From: Atriophallophorus winterbourni
Taxonomy: Eukaryota; Platyhelminthes; Trematoda; Plagiorchiida; Microphallidae
Assembly: GCA_013407085.1 (NCBI GenBank)
Contig: JACCGJ010000294.1
Location: 56,479 to 120,478, forward strand
Reading direction: 5' to 3'
DNA length: 64,000 nt
Of this stretch, positions 24,200-35,096 are shown in pieces. Each line of letters opens with the position of its first letter. The stretch's first letter is position 1. Below the pieces are notes generated by a model that was not told the DNA's origin, made no database searches, and saw only the letters and a list, made by a program, of their open reading frames with translations. Made by a program: the position numbers and the translations under genes.

Positions 24200-24815
24200 A
24201 GTAAAGCATCTACTAAGCAAGCAATTTGAAAATAAACTGATTAACAAGTTGATACTTTCGGAGCACGCAATCTCTTGTTCGGAATCGAGGTCATTAAACT
24301 GCAATAATGTTATCATTGATAATCTCAGTGTCAATGCCAGTTTTTTTGGGTTCCTTGTTGCCTACGATCTTCAAGTTGAGTTAGTGAAACATGTCAGACA
24401 TTTTGTGTCAGGATTTCTACAATTGCCTTCAACAGTAGCTGGACGACATAATAGAAAACATGAGACACATTTGGGTGTAAATTCGATCAACTTTGTTTCG
24501 TCCACCAAAATAGGATGGTTAAAGTAGAATGAATGTACAACTGTGCAGTGATCCTTAGCTACATAGGTAATATCCTACTGAGATGATTGTTACCGACAAT
24601 GAGCTGATTTTGAGAACAATGACATTATCCCCTTTTTCTTATCTAAATGGCATGGGCAGCCTGACATTACCTGTCATATTGCAGTTGCTGACTTACGCAG
24701 TGAGAACCATGATTCCAGATTGGTGATTTCATTTTTTCAATTACTCCCATGTTTTCGGGGCTATAGCCCGGTAAATCCCTCCGGTGGTATTAGAATGAAT
24801 GGTTATATATATATA
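24200..24815. other. Intron or 5' flank of the HSPBAP1-like gene
   Basis: No frame here continues the missing N-terminus convincingly. An AT dinucleotide run is at 24811-24831. Confidence 0.4.
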
Positions 24816-25470
24816 TATATCGAATAGTTGAAAATCGCGTCGACTGATATCTTATTGTCTCGTGCTTCTGTCAGAGCCTCTCGTGTGAATATAAGGTTGG
24901 TTATACATGATCGACCCTTGATAAACCCATGTTGTGCAGGCGTAAGTATGCACCGGTGATAAACATGACTCTCAACGCTATATTTTACTGGCTTTTCCAG
25001 TCTTTAACGGAGCAGAAGTAAGGCACATTGGCCGGTAATTACTTGGTCTGTGCTTATCACCCTGTTTGGAAAATGGCTTAGCAACACCATATTTCCATTC
25101 GACAGGTAGTTCACCCGGCAAAAGTGACTTTTCGTAGACACAAGCCAGGCTGCAGGCAATTACTGGAGCTAGATGTTTGAGTGTGACTGAGTTCATTCCG
25201 TCAAGATCTCTAATTAGACCGTAAACCAGCTCTGTCTTGAAAGGGATATTGTCGTGCATTGCATTTTCGGTAGCGTCGAAGTGTATAACACCTGGTAGTT
25301 TGCCAGTATAACACGAGGCCAAAAATCTGCCATAGTTTCAGCTTTCGAGGCATCTGCAGTATAATCATTACCATCATCGTCTATAAAGAAACGAAATGCA
25401 GTCTTGCTTCCTTAAACGTTTGTTCACATATGCGTAAATCTTTTTGGATTGAGATGAAAAACATTATCTA
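24815..25470 (-). mobile_element. CR1/Jockey-type LINE, RT N-terminal region
   Basis: On the minus strand 25322-24978 reads LKHLAPVIACSLACVYEKSL, then LPGELPVEWK and DKHRPSNYRPMCLTS, the finger region of a CR1-like reverse transcriptase. After a frameshift, 24965-24817 reads AQHGFIKGRSCITNLIFTRE, which continues into the palm. The fragment stops at the AT microsatellite before the catalytic YxDD motif. Further upstream coding (SKKIYAYVNKRLRKQ near 25440-25395) is in another frame. Confidence 0.8.
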
Positions 25471-26055
25471 AGTGAGCTCTCAAAGTTTCTTCCATTGTCT
25501 CCTTTACTTTTCGTTACCACGTTTTGAAATATTCTGTATATTTCATAATTAACCGGCATGGGTTGAAATCTGAAGACATTCTACAAACTCTTCCTTTTAA
25601 GCATCAGTTTGCTAAACTTGATCGAGCCAAAGGGGACCACGGTAGCACCTAGGGTCTTTCTTCATCAGAACATGAGCCGAAAAACGTTCTCGATGGTTGT
25701 CACAGATTTGTATGCAGGCTAGATGAATATTCAAATTTTCTACGTCACAGACTGTAAAGTGTGGGCGTTTTTCAGGGTATTGAATTCAGTCTTCCATGTG
25801 TTAGGGACAAGCTCATGAGTAACTCTTTTCTGTCTGGGAAGGCATGTATAAGCTACAATTACTGAATGGTCACTGAAGTTTAGAGGCTGCAGATGTTCTA
25901 TGTTGTATAAGCAGTGCTCATATCGAGTGAAAATGAGGTCCAGGCAAGAGTGTTATTCTTCTTCTATATAGAGGCCGCATCACATTCTGTTCACTGACAG
26001 TCCAGCCATTGACATGATCGCCATTCAGCTGAACGGGTTTCATTTAACAGTGGAT
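25470..26055 (-). mobile_element. Probable 5' part of the same LINE, heavily decayed
   Basis: The minus strand continues the element with many stops, for example a readable LRAHLDNVFHLNPKR near 25490-25440 upstream of the RT. It may be the linker between endonuclease and RT. The assignment rests mainly on continuity. Confidence 0.4.
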
Positions 26056-26059
26056 TGAC

Positions 26060-26520
26060 TTTCCAAAACAGCCAGCAAGCATTTGTCAAGTGCATGTATG
26101 AACTGTTCTATCGTGGTTGCAGCAAAGACTATTCCTGGAAGTGCATTCCGTGTGTTCACAATCCTGGTGGGTAAGGTGTACTTCGCAGTCAGCCGTTAGG
26201 TTCTCCGCTTGTGAATCTTCATATCATGACCTCGCGTTTTGGCATTCATCATCAGCGTGAAAAACTTTGACAGCACATTACCATATTCTCCCAGCAAGAG
26301 CCGCTTTTTCATCTGCAAATCATACCTGATCCGGCGATACTCGAGCGGGAACAAGTCGACTTTTCAACGAGGCTTTTAATAGATCAATGATTTAATGCCG
26401 AAAACCATCTTTATTCACGGCGCTGCACTCGTTCCAGCGCATTACACTCTCCGTTAGTTAGTGGGTAGACAGCTGGAACTCCATACTCAAGTCTGGTCAA
26501 TAGTCAATAGTGTATTGTGG
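26060..26520 (-). mobile_element. CR1-like LINE, RT C-terminal end
   Basis: Read on the minus strand, TRLEYGVPAVYPLTNGE and ALERVQRR are followed by LFPLEYRRIRYDLQMKKRLL and LPTRIVNTRNALP. The same order is found in the plus-strand copy at 27.7-28.4 kb. Stops and a frameshift show that it is dead. Confidence 0.7.
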
Positions 26521-26799
26521 AAAAAAGCTACAAAAATAATGGAATAACCACAGGATAGTTAGCACATTGGGCCTGAATAAGTTTCAGCAGTTCAGCAAAG
26601 TGGTCGAAGAGAAACATGCTCCATATTACTTTGGACGGAAAACGCTGTGGAAAGAGGGAAAGATATGGTCCAGTATCACAAAAACTTTAATCGTGATAAA
26701 AGCATAACTAAGATTTGCGTATTGTGATACAAATGCAGTTCAGGGCGTTCTTTAAAAATCTTAAATGATGCAACAGAAATGACAGAAAGAGTTAGCATG

Positions 26800-27600
26800 T
26801 TTCCGATGTGAGTCGTCACTGTATATCAGCTGACGAAAAAGACCGTGGAGTTATATTGTCCGACTCATTGAAAACACAAGCTGCTGTGAAGAAGATTGAA
26901 TGCAAACGGCTTTCTGTGGGCAATTAGTAGATCGTTTTTTTTGTTAAAACAACAGATTCGTCCAAGGTGTTATACGTCTTCCAGACGACCCTAGCTATAT
27001 TCTGGATGGCAAGATGCTCACTGTCACAAAGCAAAAAAGATCTCGGGGTGATTATTCAAAATGACTTGGACTGTTCTGCTGAGTGTAGTAGAGCTTCAAC
27101 CGTGGCAAACAGAAACATTCGGCACGGATGCGCAATCGTGCAGAATTTCTGTGCTCTGCGGCTAACATCTTGCTAAATTGATTAGCCAACAGTAGTGAGC
27201 TGCATGCTGAAACACGCTGCAGTATCCCTGCCATTTCCATTTCTATGTCCCCTTTATATCTGTCTAGGCCTGGGCAACCTGACGGTATCTTAGCCCACGT
27301 GCAGTCTTTGACTGTGCGGCACTTTGCCTGGATCAGGCTTGTGCTTTCGTACCATCATACAAAATAGAAACATTGGGCTTTTAAAGCGTGCGTTCTGAAC
27401 AATCAATCCAAGTCTCATTCCGGTTCTTCTTCAAGCGTACATCAGGCGACATTTGGAGTATGCTGTCTCAACTGGAACCATCCACACTTGATTCATCCCC
27501 CTTAAATAATCACTCGAACCTTTGTGTACATTATTTTGTGGTCAACATTTCAACCGTGTCGCATTTTTAACACAAAATACCATTGACGGTAAAATGGCAG
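26800..27600 (+). mobile_element. Two adjoining CR1-like LINE scraps, one split by a SINE
   Basis: 26830-26950 reads KDRGVILSDSLKTQAAVKK, a CR1-type segment. 26961-27110 reads KKDLGVIIQNDLDCSAECSR, and the same element resumes after the SINE at 27366 with GLLKRAF and YIRRHLEYAV. The frames carry stops. Confidence 0.6.
27120..27365 (+). repeat. SINE-like repeat, full length with target-site duplication
   Basis: The 246-bp element begins CGGCACGGATGCGCAATCG and ends GTGCTTTCGTACCATCATAC plus AAAAT. It is flanked by AGAAACATT at 27111-27119 and again at 27366-27374. The host LINE sequence continues across the two flanks. This defines the ends of the family and points to target-primed retroposition. 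Confidence 0.9.
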
Positions 27601-27699
27601 CTTCCTGTAAGCCGACAGAAATGCGCTGTGATGCTTTTGGGGCCTAGCACACCGGAAAGTGCGTACTTCCTCGGGGATCATCAACTGAAATAGGATGAT

Positions 27700-28375
27700 A
27701 TTGAACATGACCTGGGTACAATTGTGACTCGCTCGCTTAAATACAAGGAGGATACGAGCAGAAAAGCAGCTGCTGCAAACCGCGCATGGTGGGCTATTAG
27801 TCGGTCGTTCTCGGCGATTACTCCACAAATGTTTCGCATTCTTTATTCCACATACGTGAGACCAGTTTTGGAATATGGTTTGCCAGCAACCTATCCACAA
27901 ACTAAGGGAGAACGTGACCAGTTGGAAAAATTGCAAAGGCGGGCGACGAAACAAGTAAAAGGATTGAAATCAATTCCTCATGTGGAGAGAGTTCAACGCC
28001 TCAACCTCATGTCGCTCAGTATTCGGCGTGTGCGCTACAACCTGCTGCTAACTCGCCGCATATTACTGGGCATGGTATGAAAGCACAAGCCTGATCCAGG
28101 CAAAGTGCCGTAGAGTCAGAGACTGCATGTGGGCTAAGATACTGTCAGGTTGCCCAGGAGCTTATGGTGACAATTTGCGCAAGTTTTTCCCTCACGTGGC
28201 GGACTCAAGAACCCATGGCCACGCTCTAAAGCTTCAAAAGCAAAGGACACTACGCCCAACACAGGGATTCACGCTCTTAACAAGAATTGTTAACTTGTGC
28301 AATGCGCTTCCGGAAGAGGTTATTTCAGCAAGATCTGAAAACTAATTCAAGCAACTAATAGATAAGGTACTGCCT
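27700..28375 (+). mobile_element. CR1-like LINE, RT C-terminus, interrupted by a SINE
   Basis: The frame at 27724-28080 reads AISRSFSAITPQMFRILYST, then YVRPVLEYGLPA, DQLEKLQRRATKQVKGL and SIRRVRYNLLLTRRILLG. After an inserted SINE the protein resumes at about 28160 with YGDNLRKFFPHVADSRTHGH and LTRIVNLCNALPEEV. It lacks catalytic motifs and is a truncated copy. Confidence 0.75.
28073..28160 (-). repeat. SINE-like repeat fragment nested in a LINE
   Basis: The tail ATGGTATGAAAGCACAAGCC and the GTCAGGTTGCCCAGGA block are present. The host RT frame reads ...RRILLG before it and YGDNLRKFF after it. ATGGT occurs at both junctions and may be a short target duplication. Confidence 0.8.
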
Positions 28376-28437
28376 GTAATCACGGCGATGCTGTACATTA
28401 CTTAACAGGATTTTTTCAACTGAAATTCTCCTGAACT

Positions 28438-29739
28438 ATGTTTCCTTCAAAAAACGTAGAGCATAAATCCAGCAAAAAACGAACGTCAGTCTTGAAAAAC
28501 TTGGACGCTAACATTTGTGGCAAGGAAGACTGCTCCAAAGCCGTAACTGAAGGAATTGAGTGTAGTAGTTGCTCCACATGGTTCCACTAGCGTTGTTCCG
28601 GGTTATCAACGTTAGAATTAAAAGAGCATCGACAGCCCACAAACTTACCATGGTTTTGCGCACACTGTTCCAAAAAACCGATTATCCGCACTCTGCTTAC
28701 TTTGCTCGACCTGCAGAAAGAAATCATCTCTTCACTGGAAGCACGCGTGAAACTACTCGAAACGAAGTTTACGACCTGTTCATCACCACCTAATTCTTCT
28801 AAGGATGATATCCGCCCCAAGATTGCCACCAAGCTTGGCTACTCCGAAGTGGTTGCTGCGTCACCTCGTGTACAAACTGATCCCCATATCTCGAAGCTAC
28901 CATTAGTCCCAGCGATGGAAGCAACACGTCCTTCTGCTAACCAACAGAAAAACCCTAAGCAGAATTCTCGCGATGGTAGAATGACAGTGATCTGCACAAA
29001 CGTGCCCGAATCCAAGTCGCCGTGTTTTAAGGAAGGCCTATCCGAAGACTTTTCGCAATGGGATCAAATTTGCCGTACCCTTCAAATTTCCTCGGAAGCT
29101 GATAGCGTGGTGCGGTTGTCCAGGCCTCCGAATTCGTCTCACCTAGGAGAACCCAGACTTCTGCGTGTCATATTAAAGTCCGTTGAAGCAGCTCAAACCG
29201 TGCTTCTCTCCACGTACGTACTTCGCAAATCCCCTACTCCAATCCGCGTCTTCGCCGACCTACCATGGGCAGCACGGCAAGCCAAGAAAAAGCCGTCATT
29301 TGACTGGAAGCAGGATAATGAAAAACGTAGTATATACGTACACGGCATTCCTGAGCTTTCCGACGCCGACGAATCCAAAAACAACATTCACGACTGTGAG
29401 CAATGGCGCTTTATACAGCAGCAATCTGATATAACCGCCACACTCACAACGTCGTTAAAACGCCTACCCAAGTCACCGAACTATAAAGGCAATGCCCCCC
29501 GAATTACGAAAATAACATTTCAGTCGGAAAGTATGGTCACGTCGGCGCTCGACTGTTGGTACGCGAACCGATGGAAAGCTCCATCAGAAATTCGCCTTCG
29601 TTCGTCTATCGATACCAATCGGATTAGACCCGAGACGAAAATTACCGACCCAACACCCGAGGTCGAACAACCGGAATTACGTGAATCAGCCGCCTCAAAA
29701 AACCTACCACAGCCGATCCCTTCCGGATCGGCTTCCTAG
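28438..29739 (+). pseudogene. CR1-type LINE ORF1 with PHD finger, one in-frame stop
   Basis: Starting from ATG at 28438 the frame stays open to 29739 (433 codons) except for one TAG at 28588. The N-terminal part carries a PHD-like zinc finger: CGKEDC, CSSCSTWFH, then WFCAHC. A coiled-coil-like LDLQKEIISSLEARVKLLE segment follows, then a basic polar region. CR1/L2-group LINEs commonly have an ORF1 with a PHD finger before a coiled coil. About 30 bp downstream an endonuclease frame begins. The single stop shows a recent loss, or readthrough of the copy. Confidence 0.75.
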
Positions 29740-29769
29740 GTGGTACACCTCACGACGCCCAACGCAACC

Positions 29770-29900
29770 GCCATACACTGTCCTGTTGCTATGCGAACAT
29801 CCGAGGATTCATGAACAAATTCTCCGAATTAAAACTGATCCATTCGACAAAAAACTTTGATCTCATTGCCATCACAGAAACCTGGTATATTTTATATATT
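29770..29900 (+). mobile_element. Start of LINE ORF2 endonuclease, truncated
   Basis: The frame reads CCYANIRGFMNKFSELKLI and FDLIAITETW, the conserved N-terminus of apurinic-type LINE endonucleases. It is cut off near 29885-29907, exactly where the long duplicated segment begins. Confidence 0.75.
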
Positions 29901-30004
29901 ACACAAGTCTTTACAGGCCGCAATTGTGCCAACAAGTATACCATGAAGAGGGTACATGATGAAAGAAAAATGTAGGTTTCATGGTTCTTGTTGTAGGCGA
30001 CATA

Positions 30005-30545
30005 CTACCCGGTTGCCAAGGCCGAAGTAGGGGGTTGGCTTAGGGGACCCCACCCAGAGCCTTTGACTCAAAAGTCTACCCGCAAGGCAGCGGTTTTTTC
30101 CTTCACGAGATCCGGTGACCATTTTGAGGGTTCTTGCGCCTCTCTTGAAGTGCCTCGGCGATTGTTTGAGTACGCCTCTCTAGCCTTTGCACGACCAGGT
30201 GCAACCTGCAAGGCAGCAAGGATTTTTCCTCAGGGTTCACTCCCGAAGCCTTTCCCGCAATCGGGTATGCCGCAAGGCAGCGGAGGTTTGGAATAAGGGT
30301 TTTCATTCCCTTAGATGGACTGCCCTCTCAGGCTGACGAGCTCCATCTACCCGGAGCAAACTGGTTTTGAGGCGCCAGTCATCCGCCTTCGCCCCTTCTC
30401 CTGTCAGTAGAAGCAGTTCCACCACGTGCAGGCCAGGAGCTGGGCTTTGGTTGTCAGAGGCTGTTTGAGACGCACGCCATATGGGAGCATTTAATAGACA
30501 GTGGGAGCTCATCCCCACTGCCGCCCCCGGCTGTGACAACCTTGA
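30005..30545 (+). repeat. GC-rich repeat module (copy A)
   Basis: It has repeated GGCAGCGG/GCAAGGCAGC words and blocks such as GACGAGCTCCATCTACCCGG. It matches 48300-48835 and, in reverse, 46745-47165. In the 46.7 kb copy it lies between the stop of an RTE polymerase and its 3' UTR, so it may be part of an RTE subfamily. Confidence 0.6.
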
Positions 30546-30650
30546 TTTGCTAATACGAGATTGGGTGACTTGACGGTACGACCGCTACCTTAGGGGTTTT
30601 CACTGTCATGCATCACAACAAGCTTTCCTCACAACGTACAAGATTAAGCA
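30545..30650 (-). repeat. RTE-like LINE 3' end, antisense
   Basis: The plus strand TTTTCACTGTCATGCATCAC and AACAAGCTTTCCTCACAACG is the reverse complement of the RTE 3' UTR seen at 32.27-32.32 kb. It has a counterpart at about 48885-48940. Confidence 0.55.
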
Positions 30651-31019
30651 AATACACCAAGACGATGCATACTGCGAGACCACCAATGAATATAATTTCG
30701 AGACATAGCCTCAATGGTAACTAGCGACGGTGACATCGGGGATCACCAGTTCGGAAGACGAACAGCACAGACTCTTTAGATGTCTATGCCATGTCTACGC
30801 CAATCGGAAAAGAATCAGTTTTGACGTTCGGTGGTCTGGACTTCGCAAAACGTGGCTCAACCACGTAGCCTGTACATGTTGACCTGTTTCTTTATAGGAA
30901 TATCCCTATCGAGTGTAACACGCCTCATTGAAGATGAGACGAGACCTGAGCGGTCCGAGCAGAAGTCATCAGGTTAATTGTCACTTTGCGGCAGTATCGC
31001 TTCTCTGGTGCCTCGATGA

Positions 31020-31330
31020 AGGAGTAGCGAGTGCACCAGTTGCGCTTGTATGCCAGTGTTGGATACGGGTGGTACGATAAACCTGTTCAAACACGAATAG
31101 ATGGGGTTAAACCCATGATCATGAACAAAAATGCGCAGAGTTTAGTATTTTTCATTGTTTTAATGATCCTGACCGTTCTGATGAGAGCAAATAGCACGAG
31201 AGCTATCGAGGGATGTGTGTGTGTGTGTGTAAGATGGAGATGCATGCAAATGAGCATGTTTGTAGTGAGCATGTTGTGTAGCTGCTTACTATATCACACA
31301 CATTGTGTGCACAGTGTAGGAGAATCTCAA
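31020..31330 (+). repeat. Hammerhead-type repeat copy, decayed core
   Basis: CTGATGA at 31178-31184 is followed by GAGCAAATAGCAC and GAGA. The second core strand should be GAAA, so the catalytic centre is broken. It contains a (GT)n tract at 31215-31230 that is absent in the copy at 49340-49625. Confidence 0.6.
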
Positions 31331-31377
31331 ACAAACTACTCAGAGCAGCGAACGAGCCTCAGCTTTCGGAGTTCACA

Positions 31378-32250
31378 TAATGCCAGGTGGCAAGCTTCTC
31401 GACTTGGACTATGCTGATGATATAGTTCTGCTCTTCGACTCGTACACAGATGCACAGGCGATACTGTACAAGCTAGCTAGTATTGTGCCCGCATTTGGAA
31501 TGCGTTTTGCACCCTCTAAGTGCAGTGTTCTGCTGCAGAACATCGACATATCGAACAGCACTTTATTACTTGACAATCAGGCTCTTGAAATTGTAGATCG
31601 GTTTACGTAACTCGGTAGTTGTATCAATAATTCTGCATCGTTAGGTGACGAGGTATCGGTACGCATTTCTAAAGCGATCGTAGCATTCCGCAACCTAGGT
31701 CACCCATGGCGTCAGAAAGTACCGTCTCTGTTACTCAACGGTAGAGTCTATAAAGCGACAGTTCGGGCTGTGTTACTGTATGGGTGCGAAACCTGGACCT
31801 TACGTAAAAAAACACATCCAGCGTCTCCAAGTATTTGACAACCGATGTCTCCGCAGCATTCTAGGAGTTAGATGTTACAATCGCATACGCACCGATGCTC
31901 TCCGAAATAAGTTGTTCGGTAGTAATGTCTATATAGAGAAGCAGATCAACCTGCATAGGTTACGTTGGTTGGGTCACGTTTTACGGATGCCGGACCACCG
32001 ACTTCCGAAACGGATTCTTTTCGCGACGCCACATCCTGATTGGCGTACATCTCGTGGTGGCCAAACCGTCACATGGCATAGGCAGTTAAAAATTCTTACT
32101 AGTAACCTTTCCAAAGTAGGCGCAGCGCGTCTTCCAGGCTGGTGTCCCCGCGATCATATATCGCAATGGTTAGTTACGCTTCAGGATATGTCCCGAAACC
32201 GTGTTCAATGGCGGTCTTGCACTAAGCCTCTTCTTGGAGTGTTTGCATAA
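31378..32250 (+). mobile_element. RTE-like LINE polymerase 3' half (copy A), disabled
   Basis: It reads LLDLDYADDIVLLFDS with the catalytic YADD motif, then a stop at 31608 where copy B has TCA. VRAVLLYGCETWTLR, FDNRCLRSILGV, LRWLGHVLRMPDHRLPKR and ARLPGWCPRD follow in different frames, and the element ends MSRNRVQWRSC at 32220. These are RTE-type C-terminal motifs. The 3' UTR continues to about 32490. Confidence 0.8.
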
Positions 32251-32539
32251 CCTTGTATGTTGTCAAGCGGAGTGACGAGAAAAGCTTGTTATGATGCATG
32301 ACAGTGAAAGCCGCAAGGAAGCTGCCGTGCTGATGTCGCTCTACTCGTACACGAAACTTGTTTGAAGGCATGTTCCATTCGAGGAGTAGGCACCTCTTCC
32401 CAGCTTGTTTGTGCATTCTCTTCTATCAAATCCATAGGAATTTAAGTCCAACCCTTCCCCATCTTTTAGGATTTTACTTTTTCATGTTTGTATGGCAGTT
32501 AAGCATTCGGTACGTGCTACCGGTGTAATGCTGTCTATG

Positions 32540-32800
32540 ACGATGACAAACCTGTTCAAACACAAATAGATGGGGTTAAACCCATGATCATGAACAAAAA
32601 TGCTCAACCGCGGCATACAAGGGCAACGAGTTTAGTATTTTTTCATCGTTTCCGGGATCCTAATCGTTCTGATGAGCGCAAACAGCACGAAACTTGTCGA
32701 GGGATGTGAGTGTGTGATGAAAAGCATACAAATGAGCATTTCTGTAGTGAATATGTTGTGTAACGGCTTACTATACCGCACACTGTATGAGAAGTTCAAA
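32540..32800 (+). repeat. Hammerhead-type repeat copy
   Basis: It matches the 31.0 and 49.3 kb copies (AGATGGGGTTAAACCCATGA, then GAGTTTAGTATTTTT) and carries the best-preserved GTC cleavage-site version of the motif. Confidence 0.65.
32661..32706 (+). ncRNA. Hammerhead-like ribozyme motif
   Basis: CTGATGA (32669-32675) is followed by stem II GCGC-AAACA-GCAC (one C-A mismatch), GAAA (32689-32692), a two-pair stem III ACTTGT and a canonical GTC cleavage triplet ending at 32698. Stem I pairing between TAATCGTT and GAGGGATG is only partial. The sequence is identical in the second copy at about 50955-51000. Confidence 0.5.
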
Positions 32801-32914
32801 CAAACTACGCAGAGCTCTTGGGTCGAAATGAATAATACCATCATCGCGCCCGTGAGTGTCCTCCTTGCAAAATGATTACGGAGAACGAACCGGGAAACGC
32901 AGTAAGCAACGTAC

Positions 32915-33262
32915 CTTGCGCAAATTGCCCAGTGCAAACGATTTGATTTGATCTTGTAACCCACCGACATCCGCTCCGGGGGATCTGACCGATTCGGCGG
33001 GTTCCGCTGTGGAAGGCGGCGGTGGTGGTGCGCTTGAGTTAATCGGTGGTGGAGGTGGGATGGACCCCCCTTTAGCTCCCCCGCCGCTTGATAGGGGTGG
33101 GGGAGGCGGTATGGCAACGCTTGGTGGTGGAGGAACTGGCGGTCTGGGTGCCCCTGGAACCGGTGGGGGTGGGGGATGTGACGCGGGGCCTGGAGCAGGT
33201 GGAACGCGCCGTGGGGTTGGAGGGGGTGGCGCGTGCGTGGCAAAAAGAGTGGCTTTTTGAGC
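32915..33262 (-). CDS. WASP: WASP proline-rich and WH2 exon, duplicate copy A
   Basis: This 348-bp phase-0 exon is identical in protein to 51556-51209. The DNA differs at one synonymous site (CCA/CCG). The acceptor TTTCCCACTAG and donor GTACGT are intact. It encodes poly-proline stretches (PPPPP blocks) for profilin/SH3 binding, and GGLQDQIKSFALGNLRK, the actin-binding WH2 motif. No central-acidic exon lies downstream in this copy, so it cannot make a full WASP alone. Confidence 0.85.
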
Positions 33263-33577
33263 CTAGTGGGAAATGAACAACAAGTAGTAGCACTAAGAGC
33301 AAAACATGTCATTGATAAAAAAACAATCAAGGTTAGTTAGGGAGAGACGTCTAAAGCAAATGATCAGCACGCGATGAGTAACATTTTTTCGGTTTCTTTC
33401 TAACTTCCAATAAGAAGACACCTCAAAAAAATGACGGCGAAGGTGGTTGACTAAAAGCAATTGTCAGCAACGTGAGTAATTCGGGCTTCGCCAAATTAAC
33501 TTCCTGGTTCAGGTAGATAGATGTATTGGCTCTAATTCGCGTGATTCCAGCTCGCAAAAGCCATATTTACAGTATAT

Positions 33578-33662
33578 GGTATGGTATGAAAGCACAAGCC
33601 TGATCCAGAGACTGCACGTGGGCTAAGATACTACTGTCAGGTTGCCCAGGCCTAGACAGTAC
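33578..33662 (-). repeat. SINE-like repeat, 5' truncated
   Basis: The tail TATGGTATGGTATGAAAGC and GATACTACTGTCAGGTTGC are present. It has an internal deletion after GCCTGATCCA. It forms an inverted pair with 33838-33950. Confidence 0.85.
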
Positions 33663-33837
33663 GAAAGGGGTAAGTCTGTTATGGCGGTGTGTTCCTCCAA
33701 ATCTTTTAGGGACGTTCCGTTATATTACGACGAGAAGCACCGACAAGCCGTTACGAAATCCACGGGAACTGACCAGACGAATGTTGGTATTCGTTTTAAA
33801 GATAGTTTTGAGCCCATTTGCTAAAAATCAAGTCTAT

Positions 33838-33950
33838 TTTCATTCTCATATTTGTCTAGGCTTGGGCAACCTGACAGTATCTCAGCCCACGTGCAGTCTC
33901 TGACTGTACGGCACTTTGCCTGGATCAGGCTTGTGCATTCATTGATTCAT
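33838..33950 (+). repeat. SINE-like repeat, 5' truncated
   Basis: It reads CTGTCTAGG-like start (TTGTCTAGGCTTGGGCAACC) to CTGGATCAGGCTTGTGC. Its tail is ATTCATTGATTCAT rather than ATAC units. Confidence 0.85.
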
Positions 33951-34310
33951 GATTAGCTGTGAACAGACGAGGGCTGCGGCTGAAATACGTTCGGAAACGG
34001 GAGACATCATAATCATCACCACTGTAATACTATACCGGATAAAAATTATGACACATAATAAAATACACTGGCGCCAGTGGCTTCGGTTTGCAGCCATATC
34101 GCGTAAGGTTTCCAGCCAACTATTAGGTGGAGCTTTTCGACCCCACACAGGCAAACGAATACGCCCAAATGAGACTAGCGCTACGGTGAATTTCTTCATC
34201 CCAACGCGCCACGTCATGGACTGGCCACCCGATCGTTTCTCCCAGCTTCTGCGAATAAGGCGCGGTATGGTAAACAGTGATGAGGCATTTTTAAAACATG
34301 TCCGAACCCT
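33939..34310 (-). mobile_element. RTE-like LINE C-terminal fragment (copy A)
   Basis: The minus strand reads SGGQSMTWRVGMKKFT, IRLPVWGRKAPPNSW and LETLRDMAANRSHWRQC. These parallel the ARLPGW...MAINRHQW end of RTE polymerases at 36.6 kb. Confidence 0.65.
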
Positions 34311-35096
34311 CGCAAGCGAGCAGGCGTCAGCATTCCTCTTAGTCGTAACACCTTCTTGTAACGTGATGATCAGTGTTAGGAGGGCACCCTCCTAACGAGT
34401 TCGCAACGGAGGAAAAATGTTCTTGGGTGAGTCATGTTGTACCTCGGCAATAAACCCCATGTTCATTAAAATTCAAATTTGTCTGACTCGCACATGACAA
34501 CCAACATCCGTCGTTCTCACTATGCACATTCCCAAGATTATGATGTACCCCCACACGTTCGCTCTCTGATTACCATAGAAATACAGACCATGTCCACGGT
34601 CCGAACGCACACACACTGGGCGCTTGGACCATGGACTCCCGATCAACGTCCCATTCCGGTCTTGTTCTGTTTTCCTGGCTGTTGTGTTAGAACAACGCAT
34701 AGATCGATAGAACGCAACGACAGTCTCTGCTGTAACATCGACGACACATCCATCATAACAGTCAGGTGTCAGAGGAAGACATGGAGGCTGTCGACATCGT
34801 ATTGCGAAAGAACGAGTTAACGACCAATCACGTTGGGCACAAAGTATAAGACGCCAGCTTCAAACTGAGGAATAGCGAAAGCTACGAAAAGCACAGAGAC
34901 ACCAGGTAAACGGTGTGGACCGAACACTCAACGTGAGAGACACTGCTGTGCTTGTATCAGATTGCACATAAACTAGGCGTACATCAACAGTAGACTTCAA
35001 CCGGAAGGACGCTATCACACGAAAACGCGGGTATTCAATCATGCCACACGCTACTGATTGTTGAAAAAACGGTAACTTGATCTTCTTCCGTATTGC

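Noticed and set aside
30000..30600. CRISPR-like or tandem array suggested by repeated GCAAGGCAGC words
   Set aside because: Spacing is irregular and the block is a dispersed eukaryotic repeat in several orientations.
31405..31425. GCTGATGATATAG as a hammerhead core
   Set aside because: It is the coding sequence of the YADD catalytic motif of the RTE polymerase.
33009..33260. Glycine-rich plus-strand ORF (also 51303-51554)
   Set aside because: It is the complement of the WASP polyproline exon; splice sites and family order support the minus strand.
32632..33330. 232-codon minus-strand ORF rich in H, P and R (also 263 codons at 50926-51717)
   Set aside because: It is another frame of the WASP proline exon plus intron, open only because of the CCN-rich composition.
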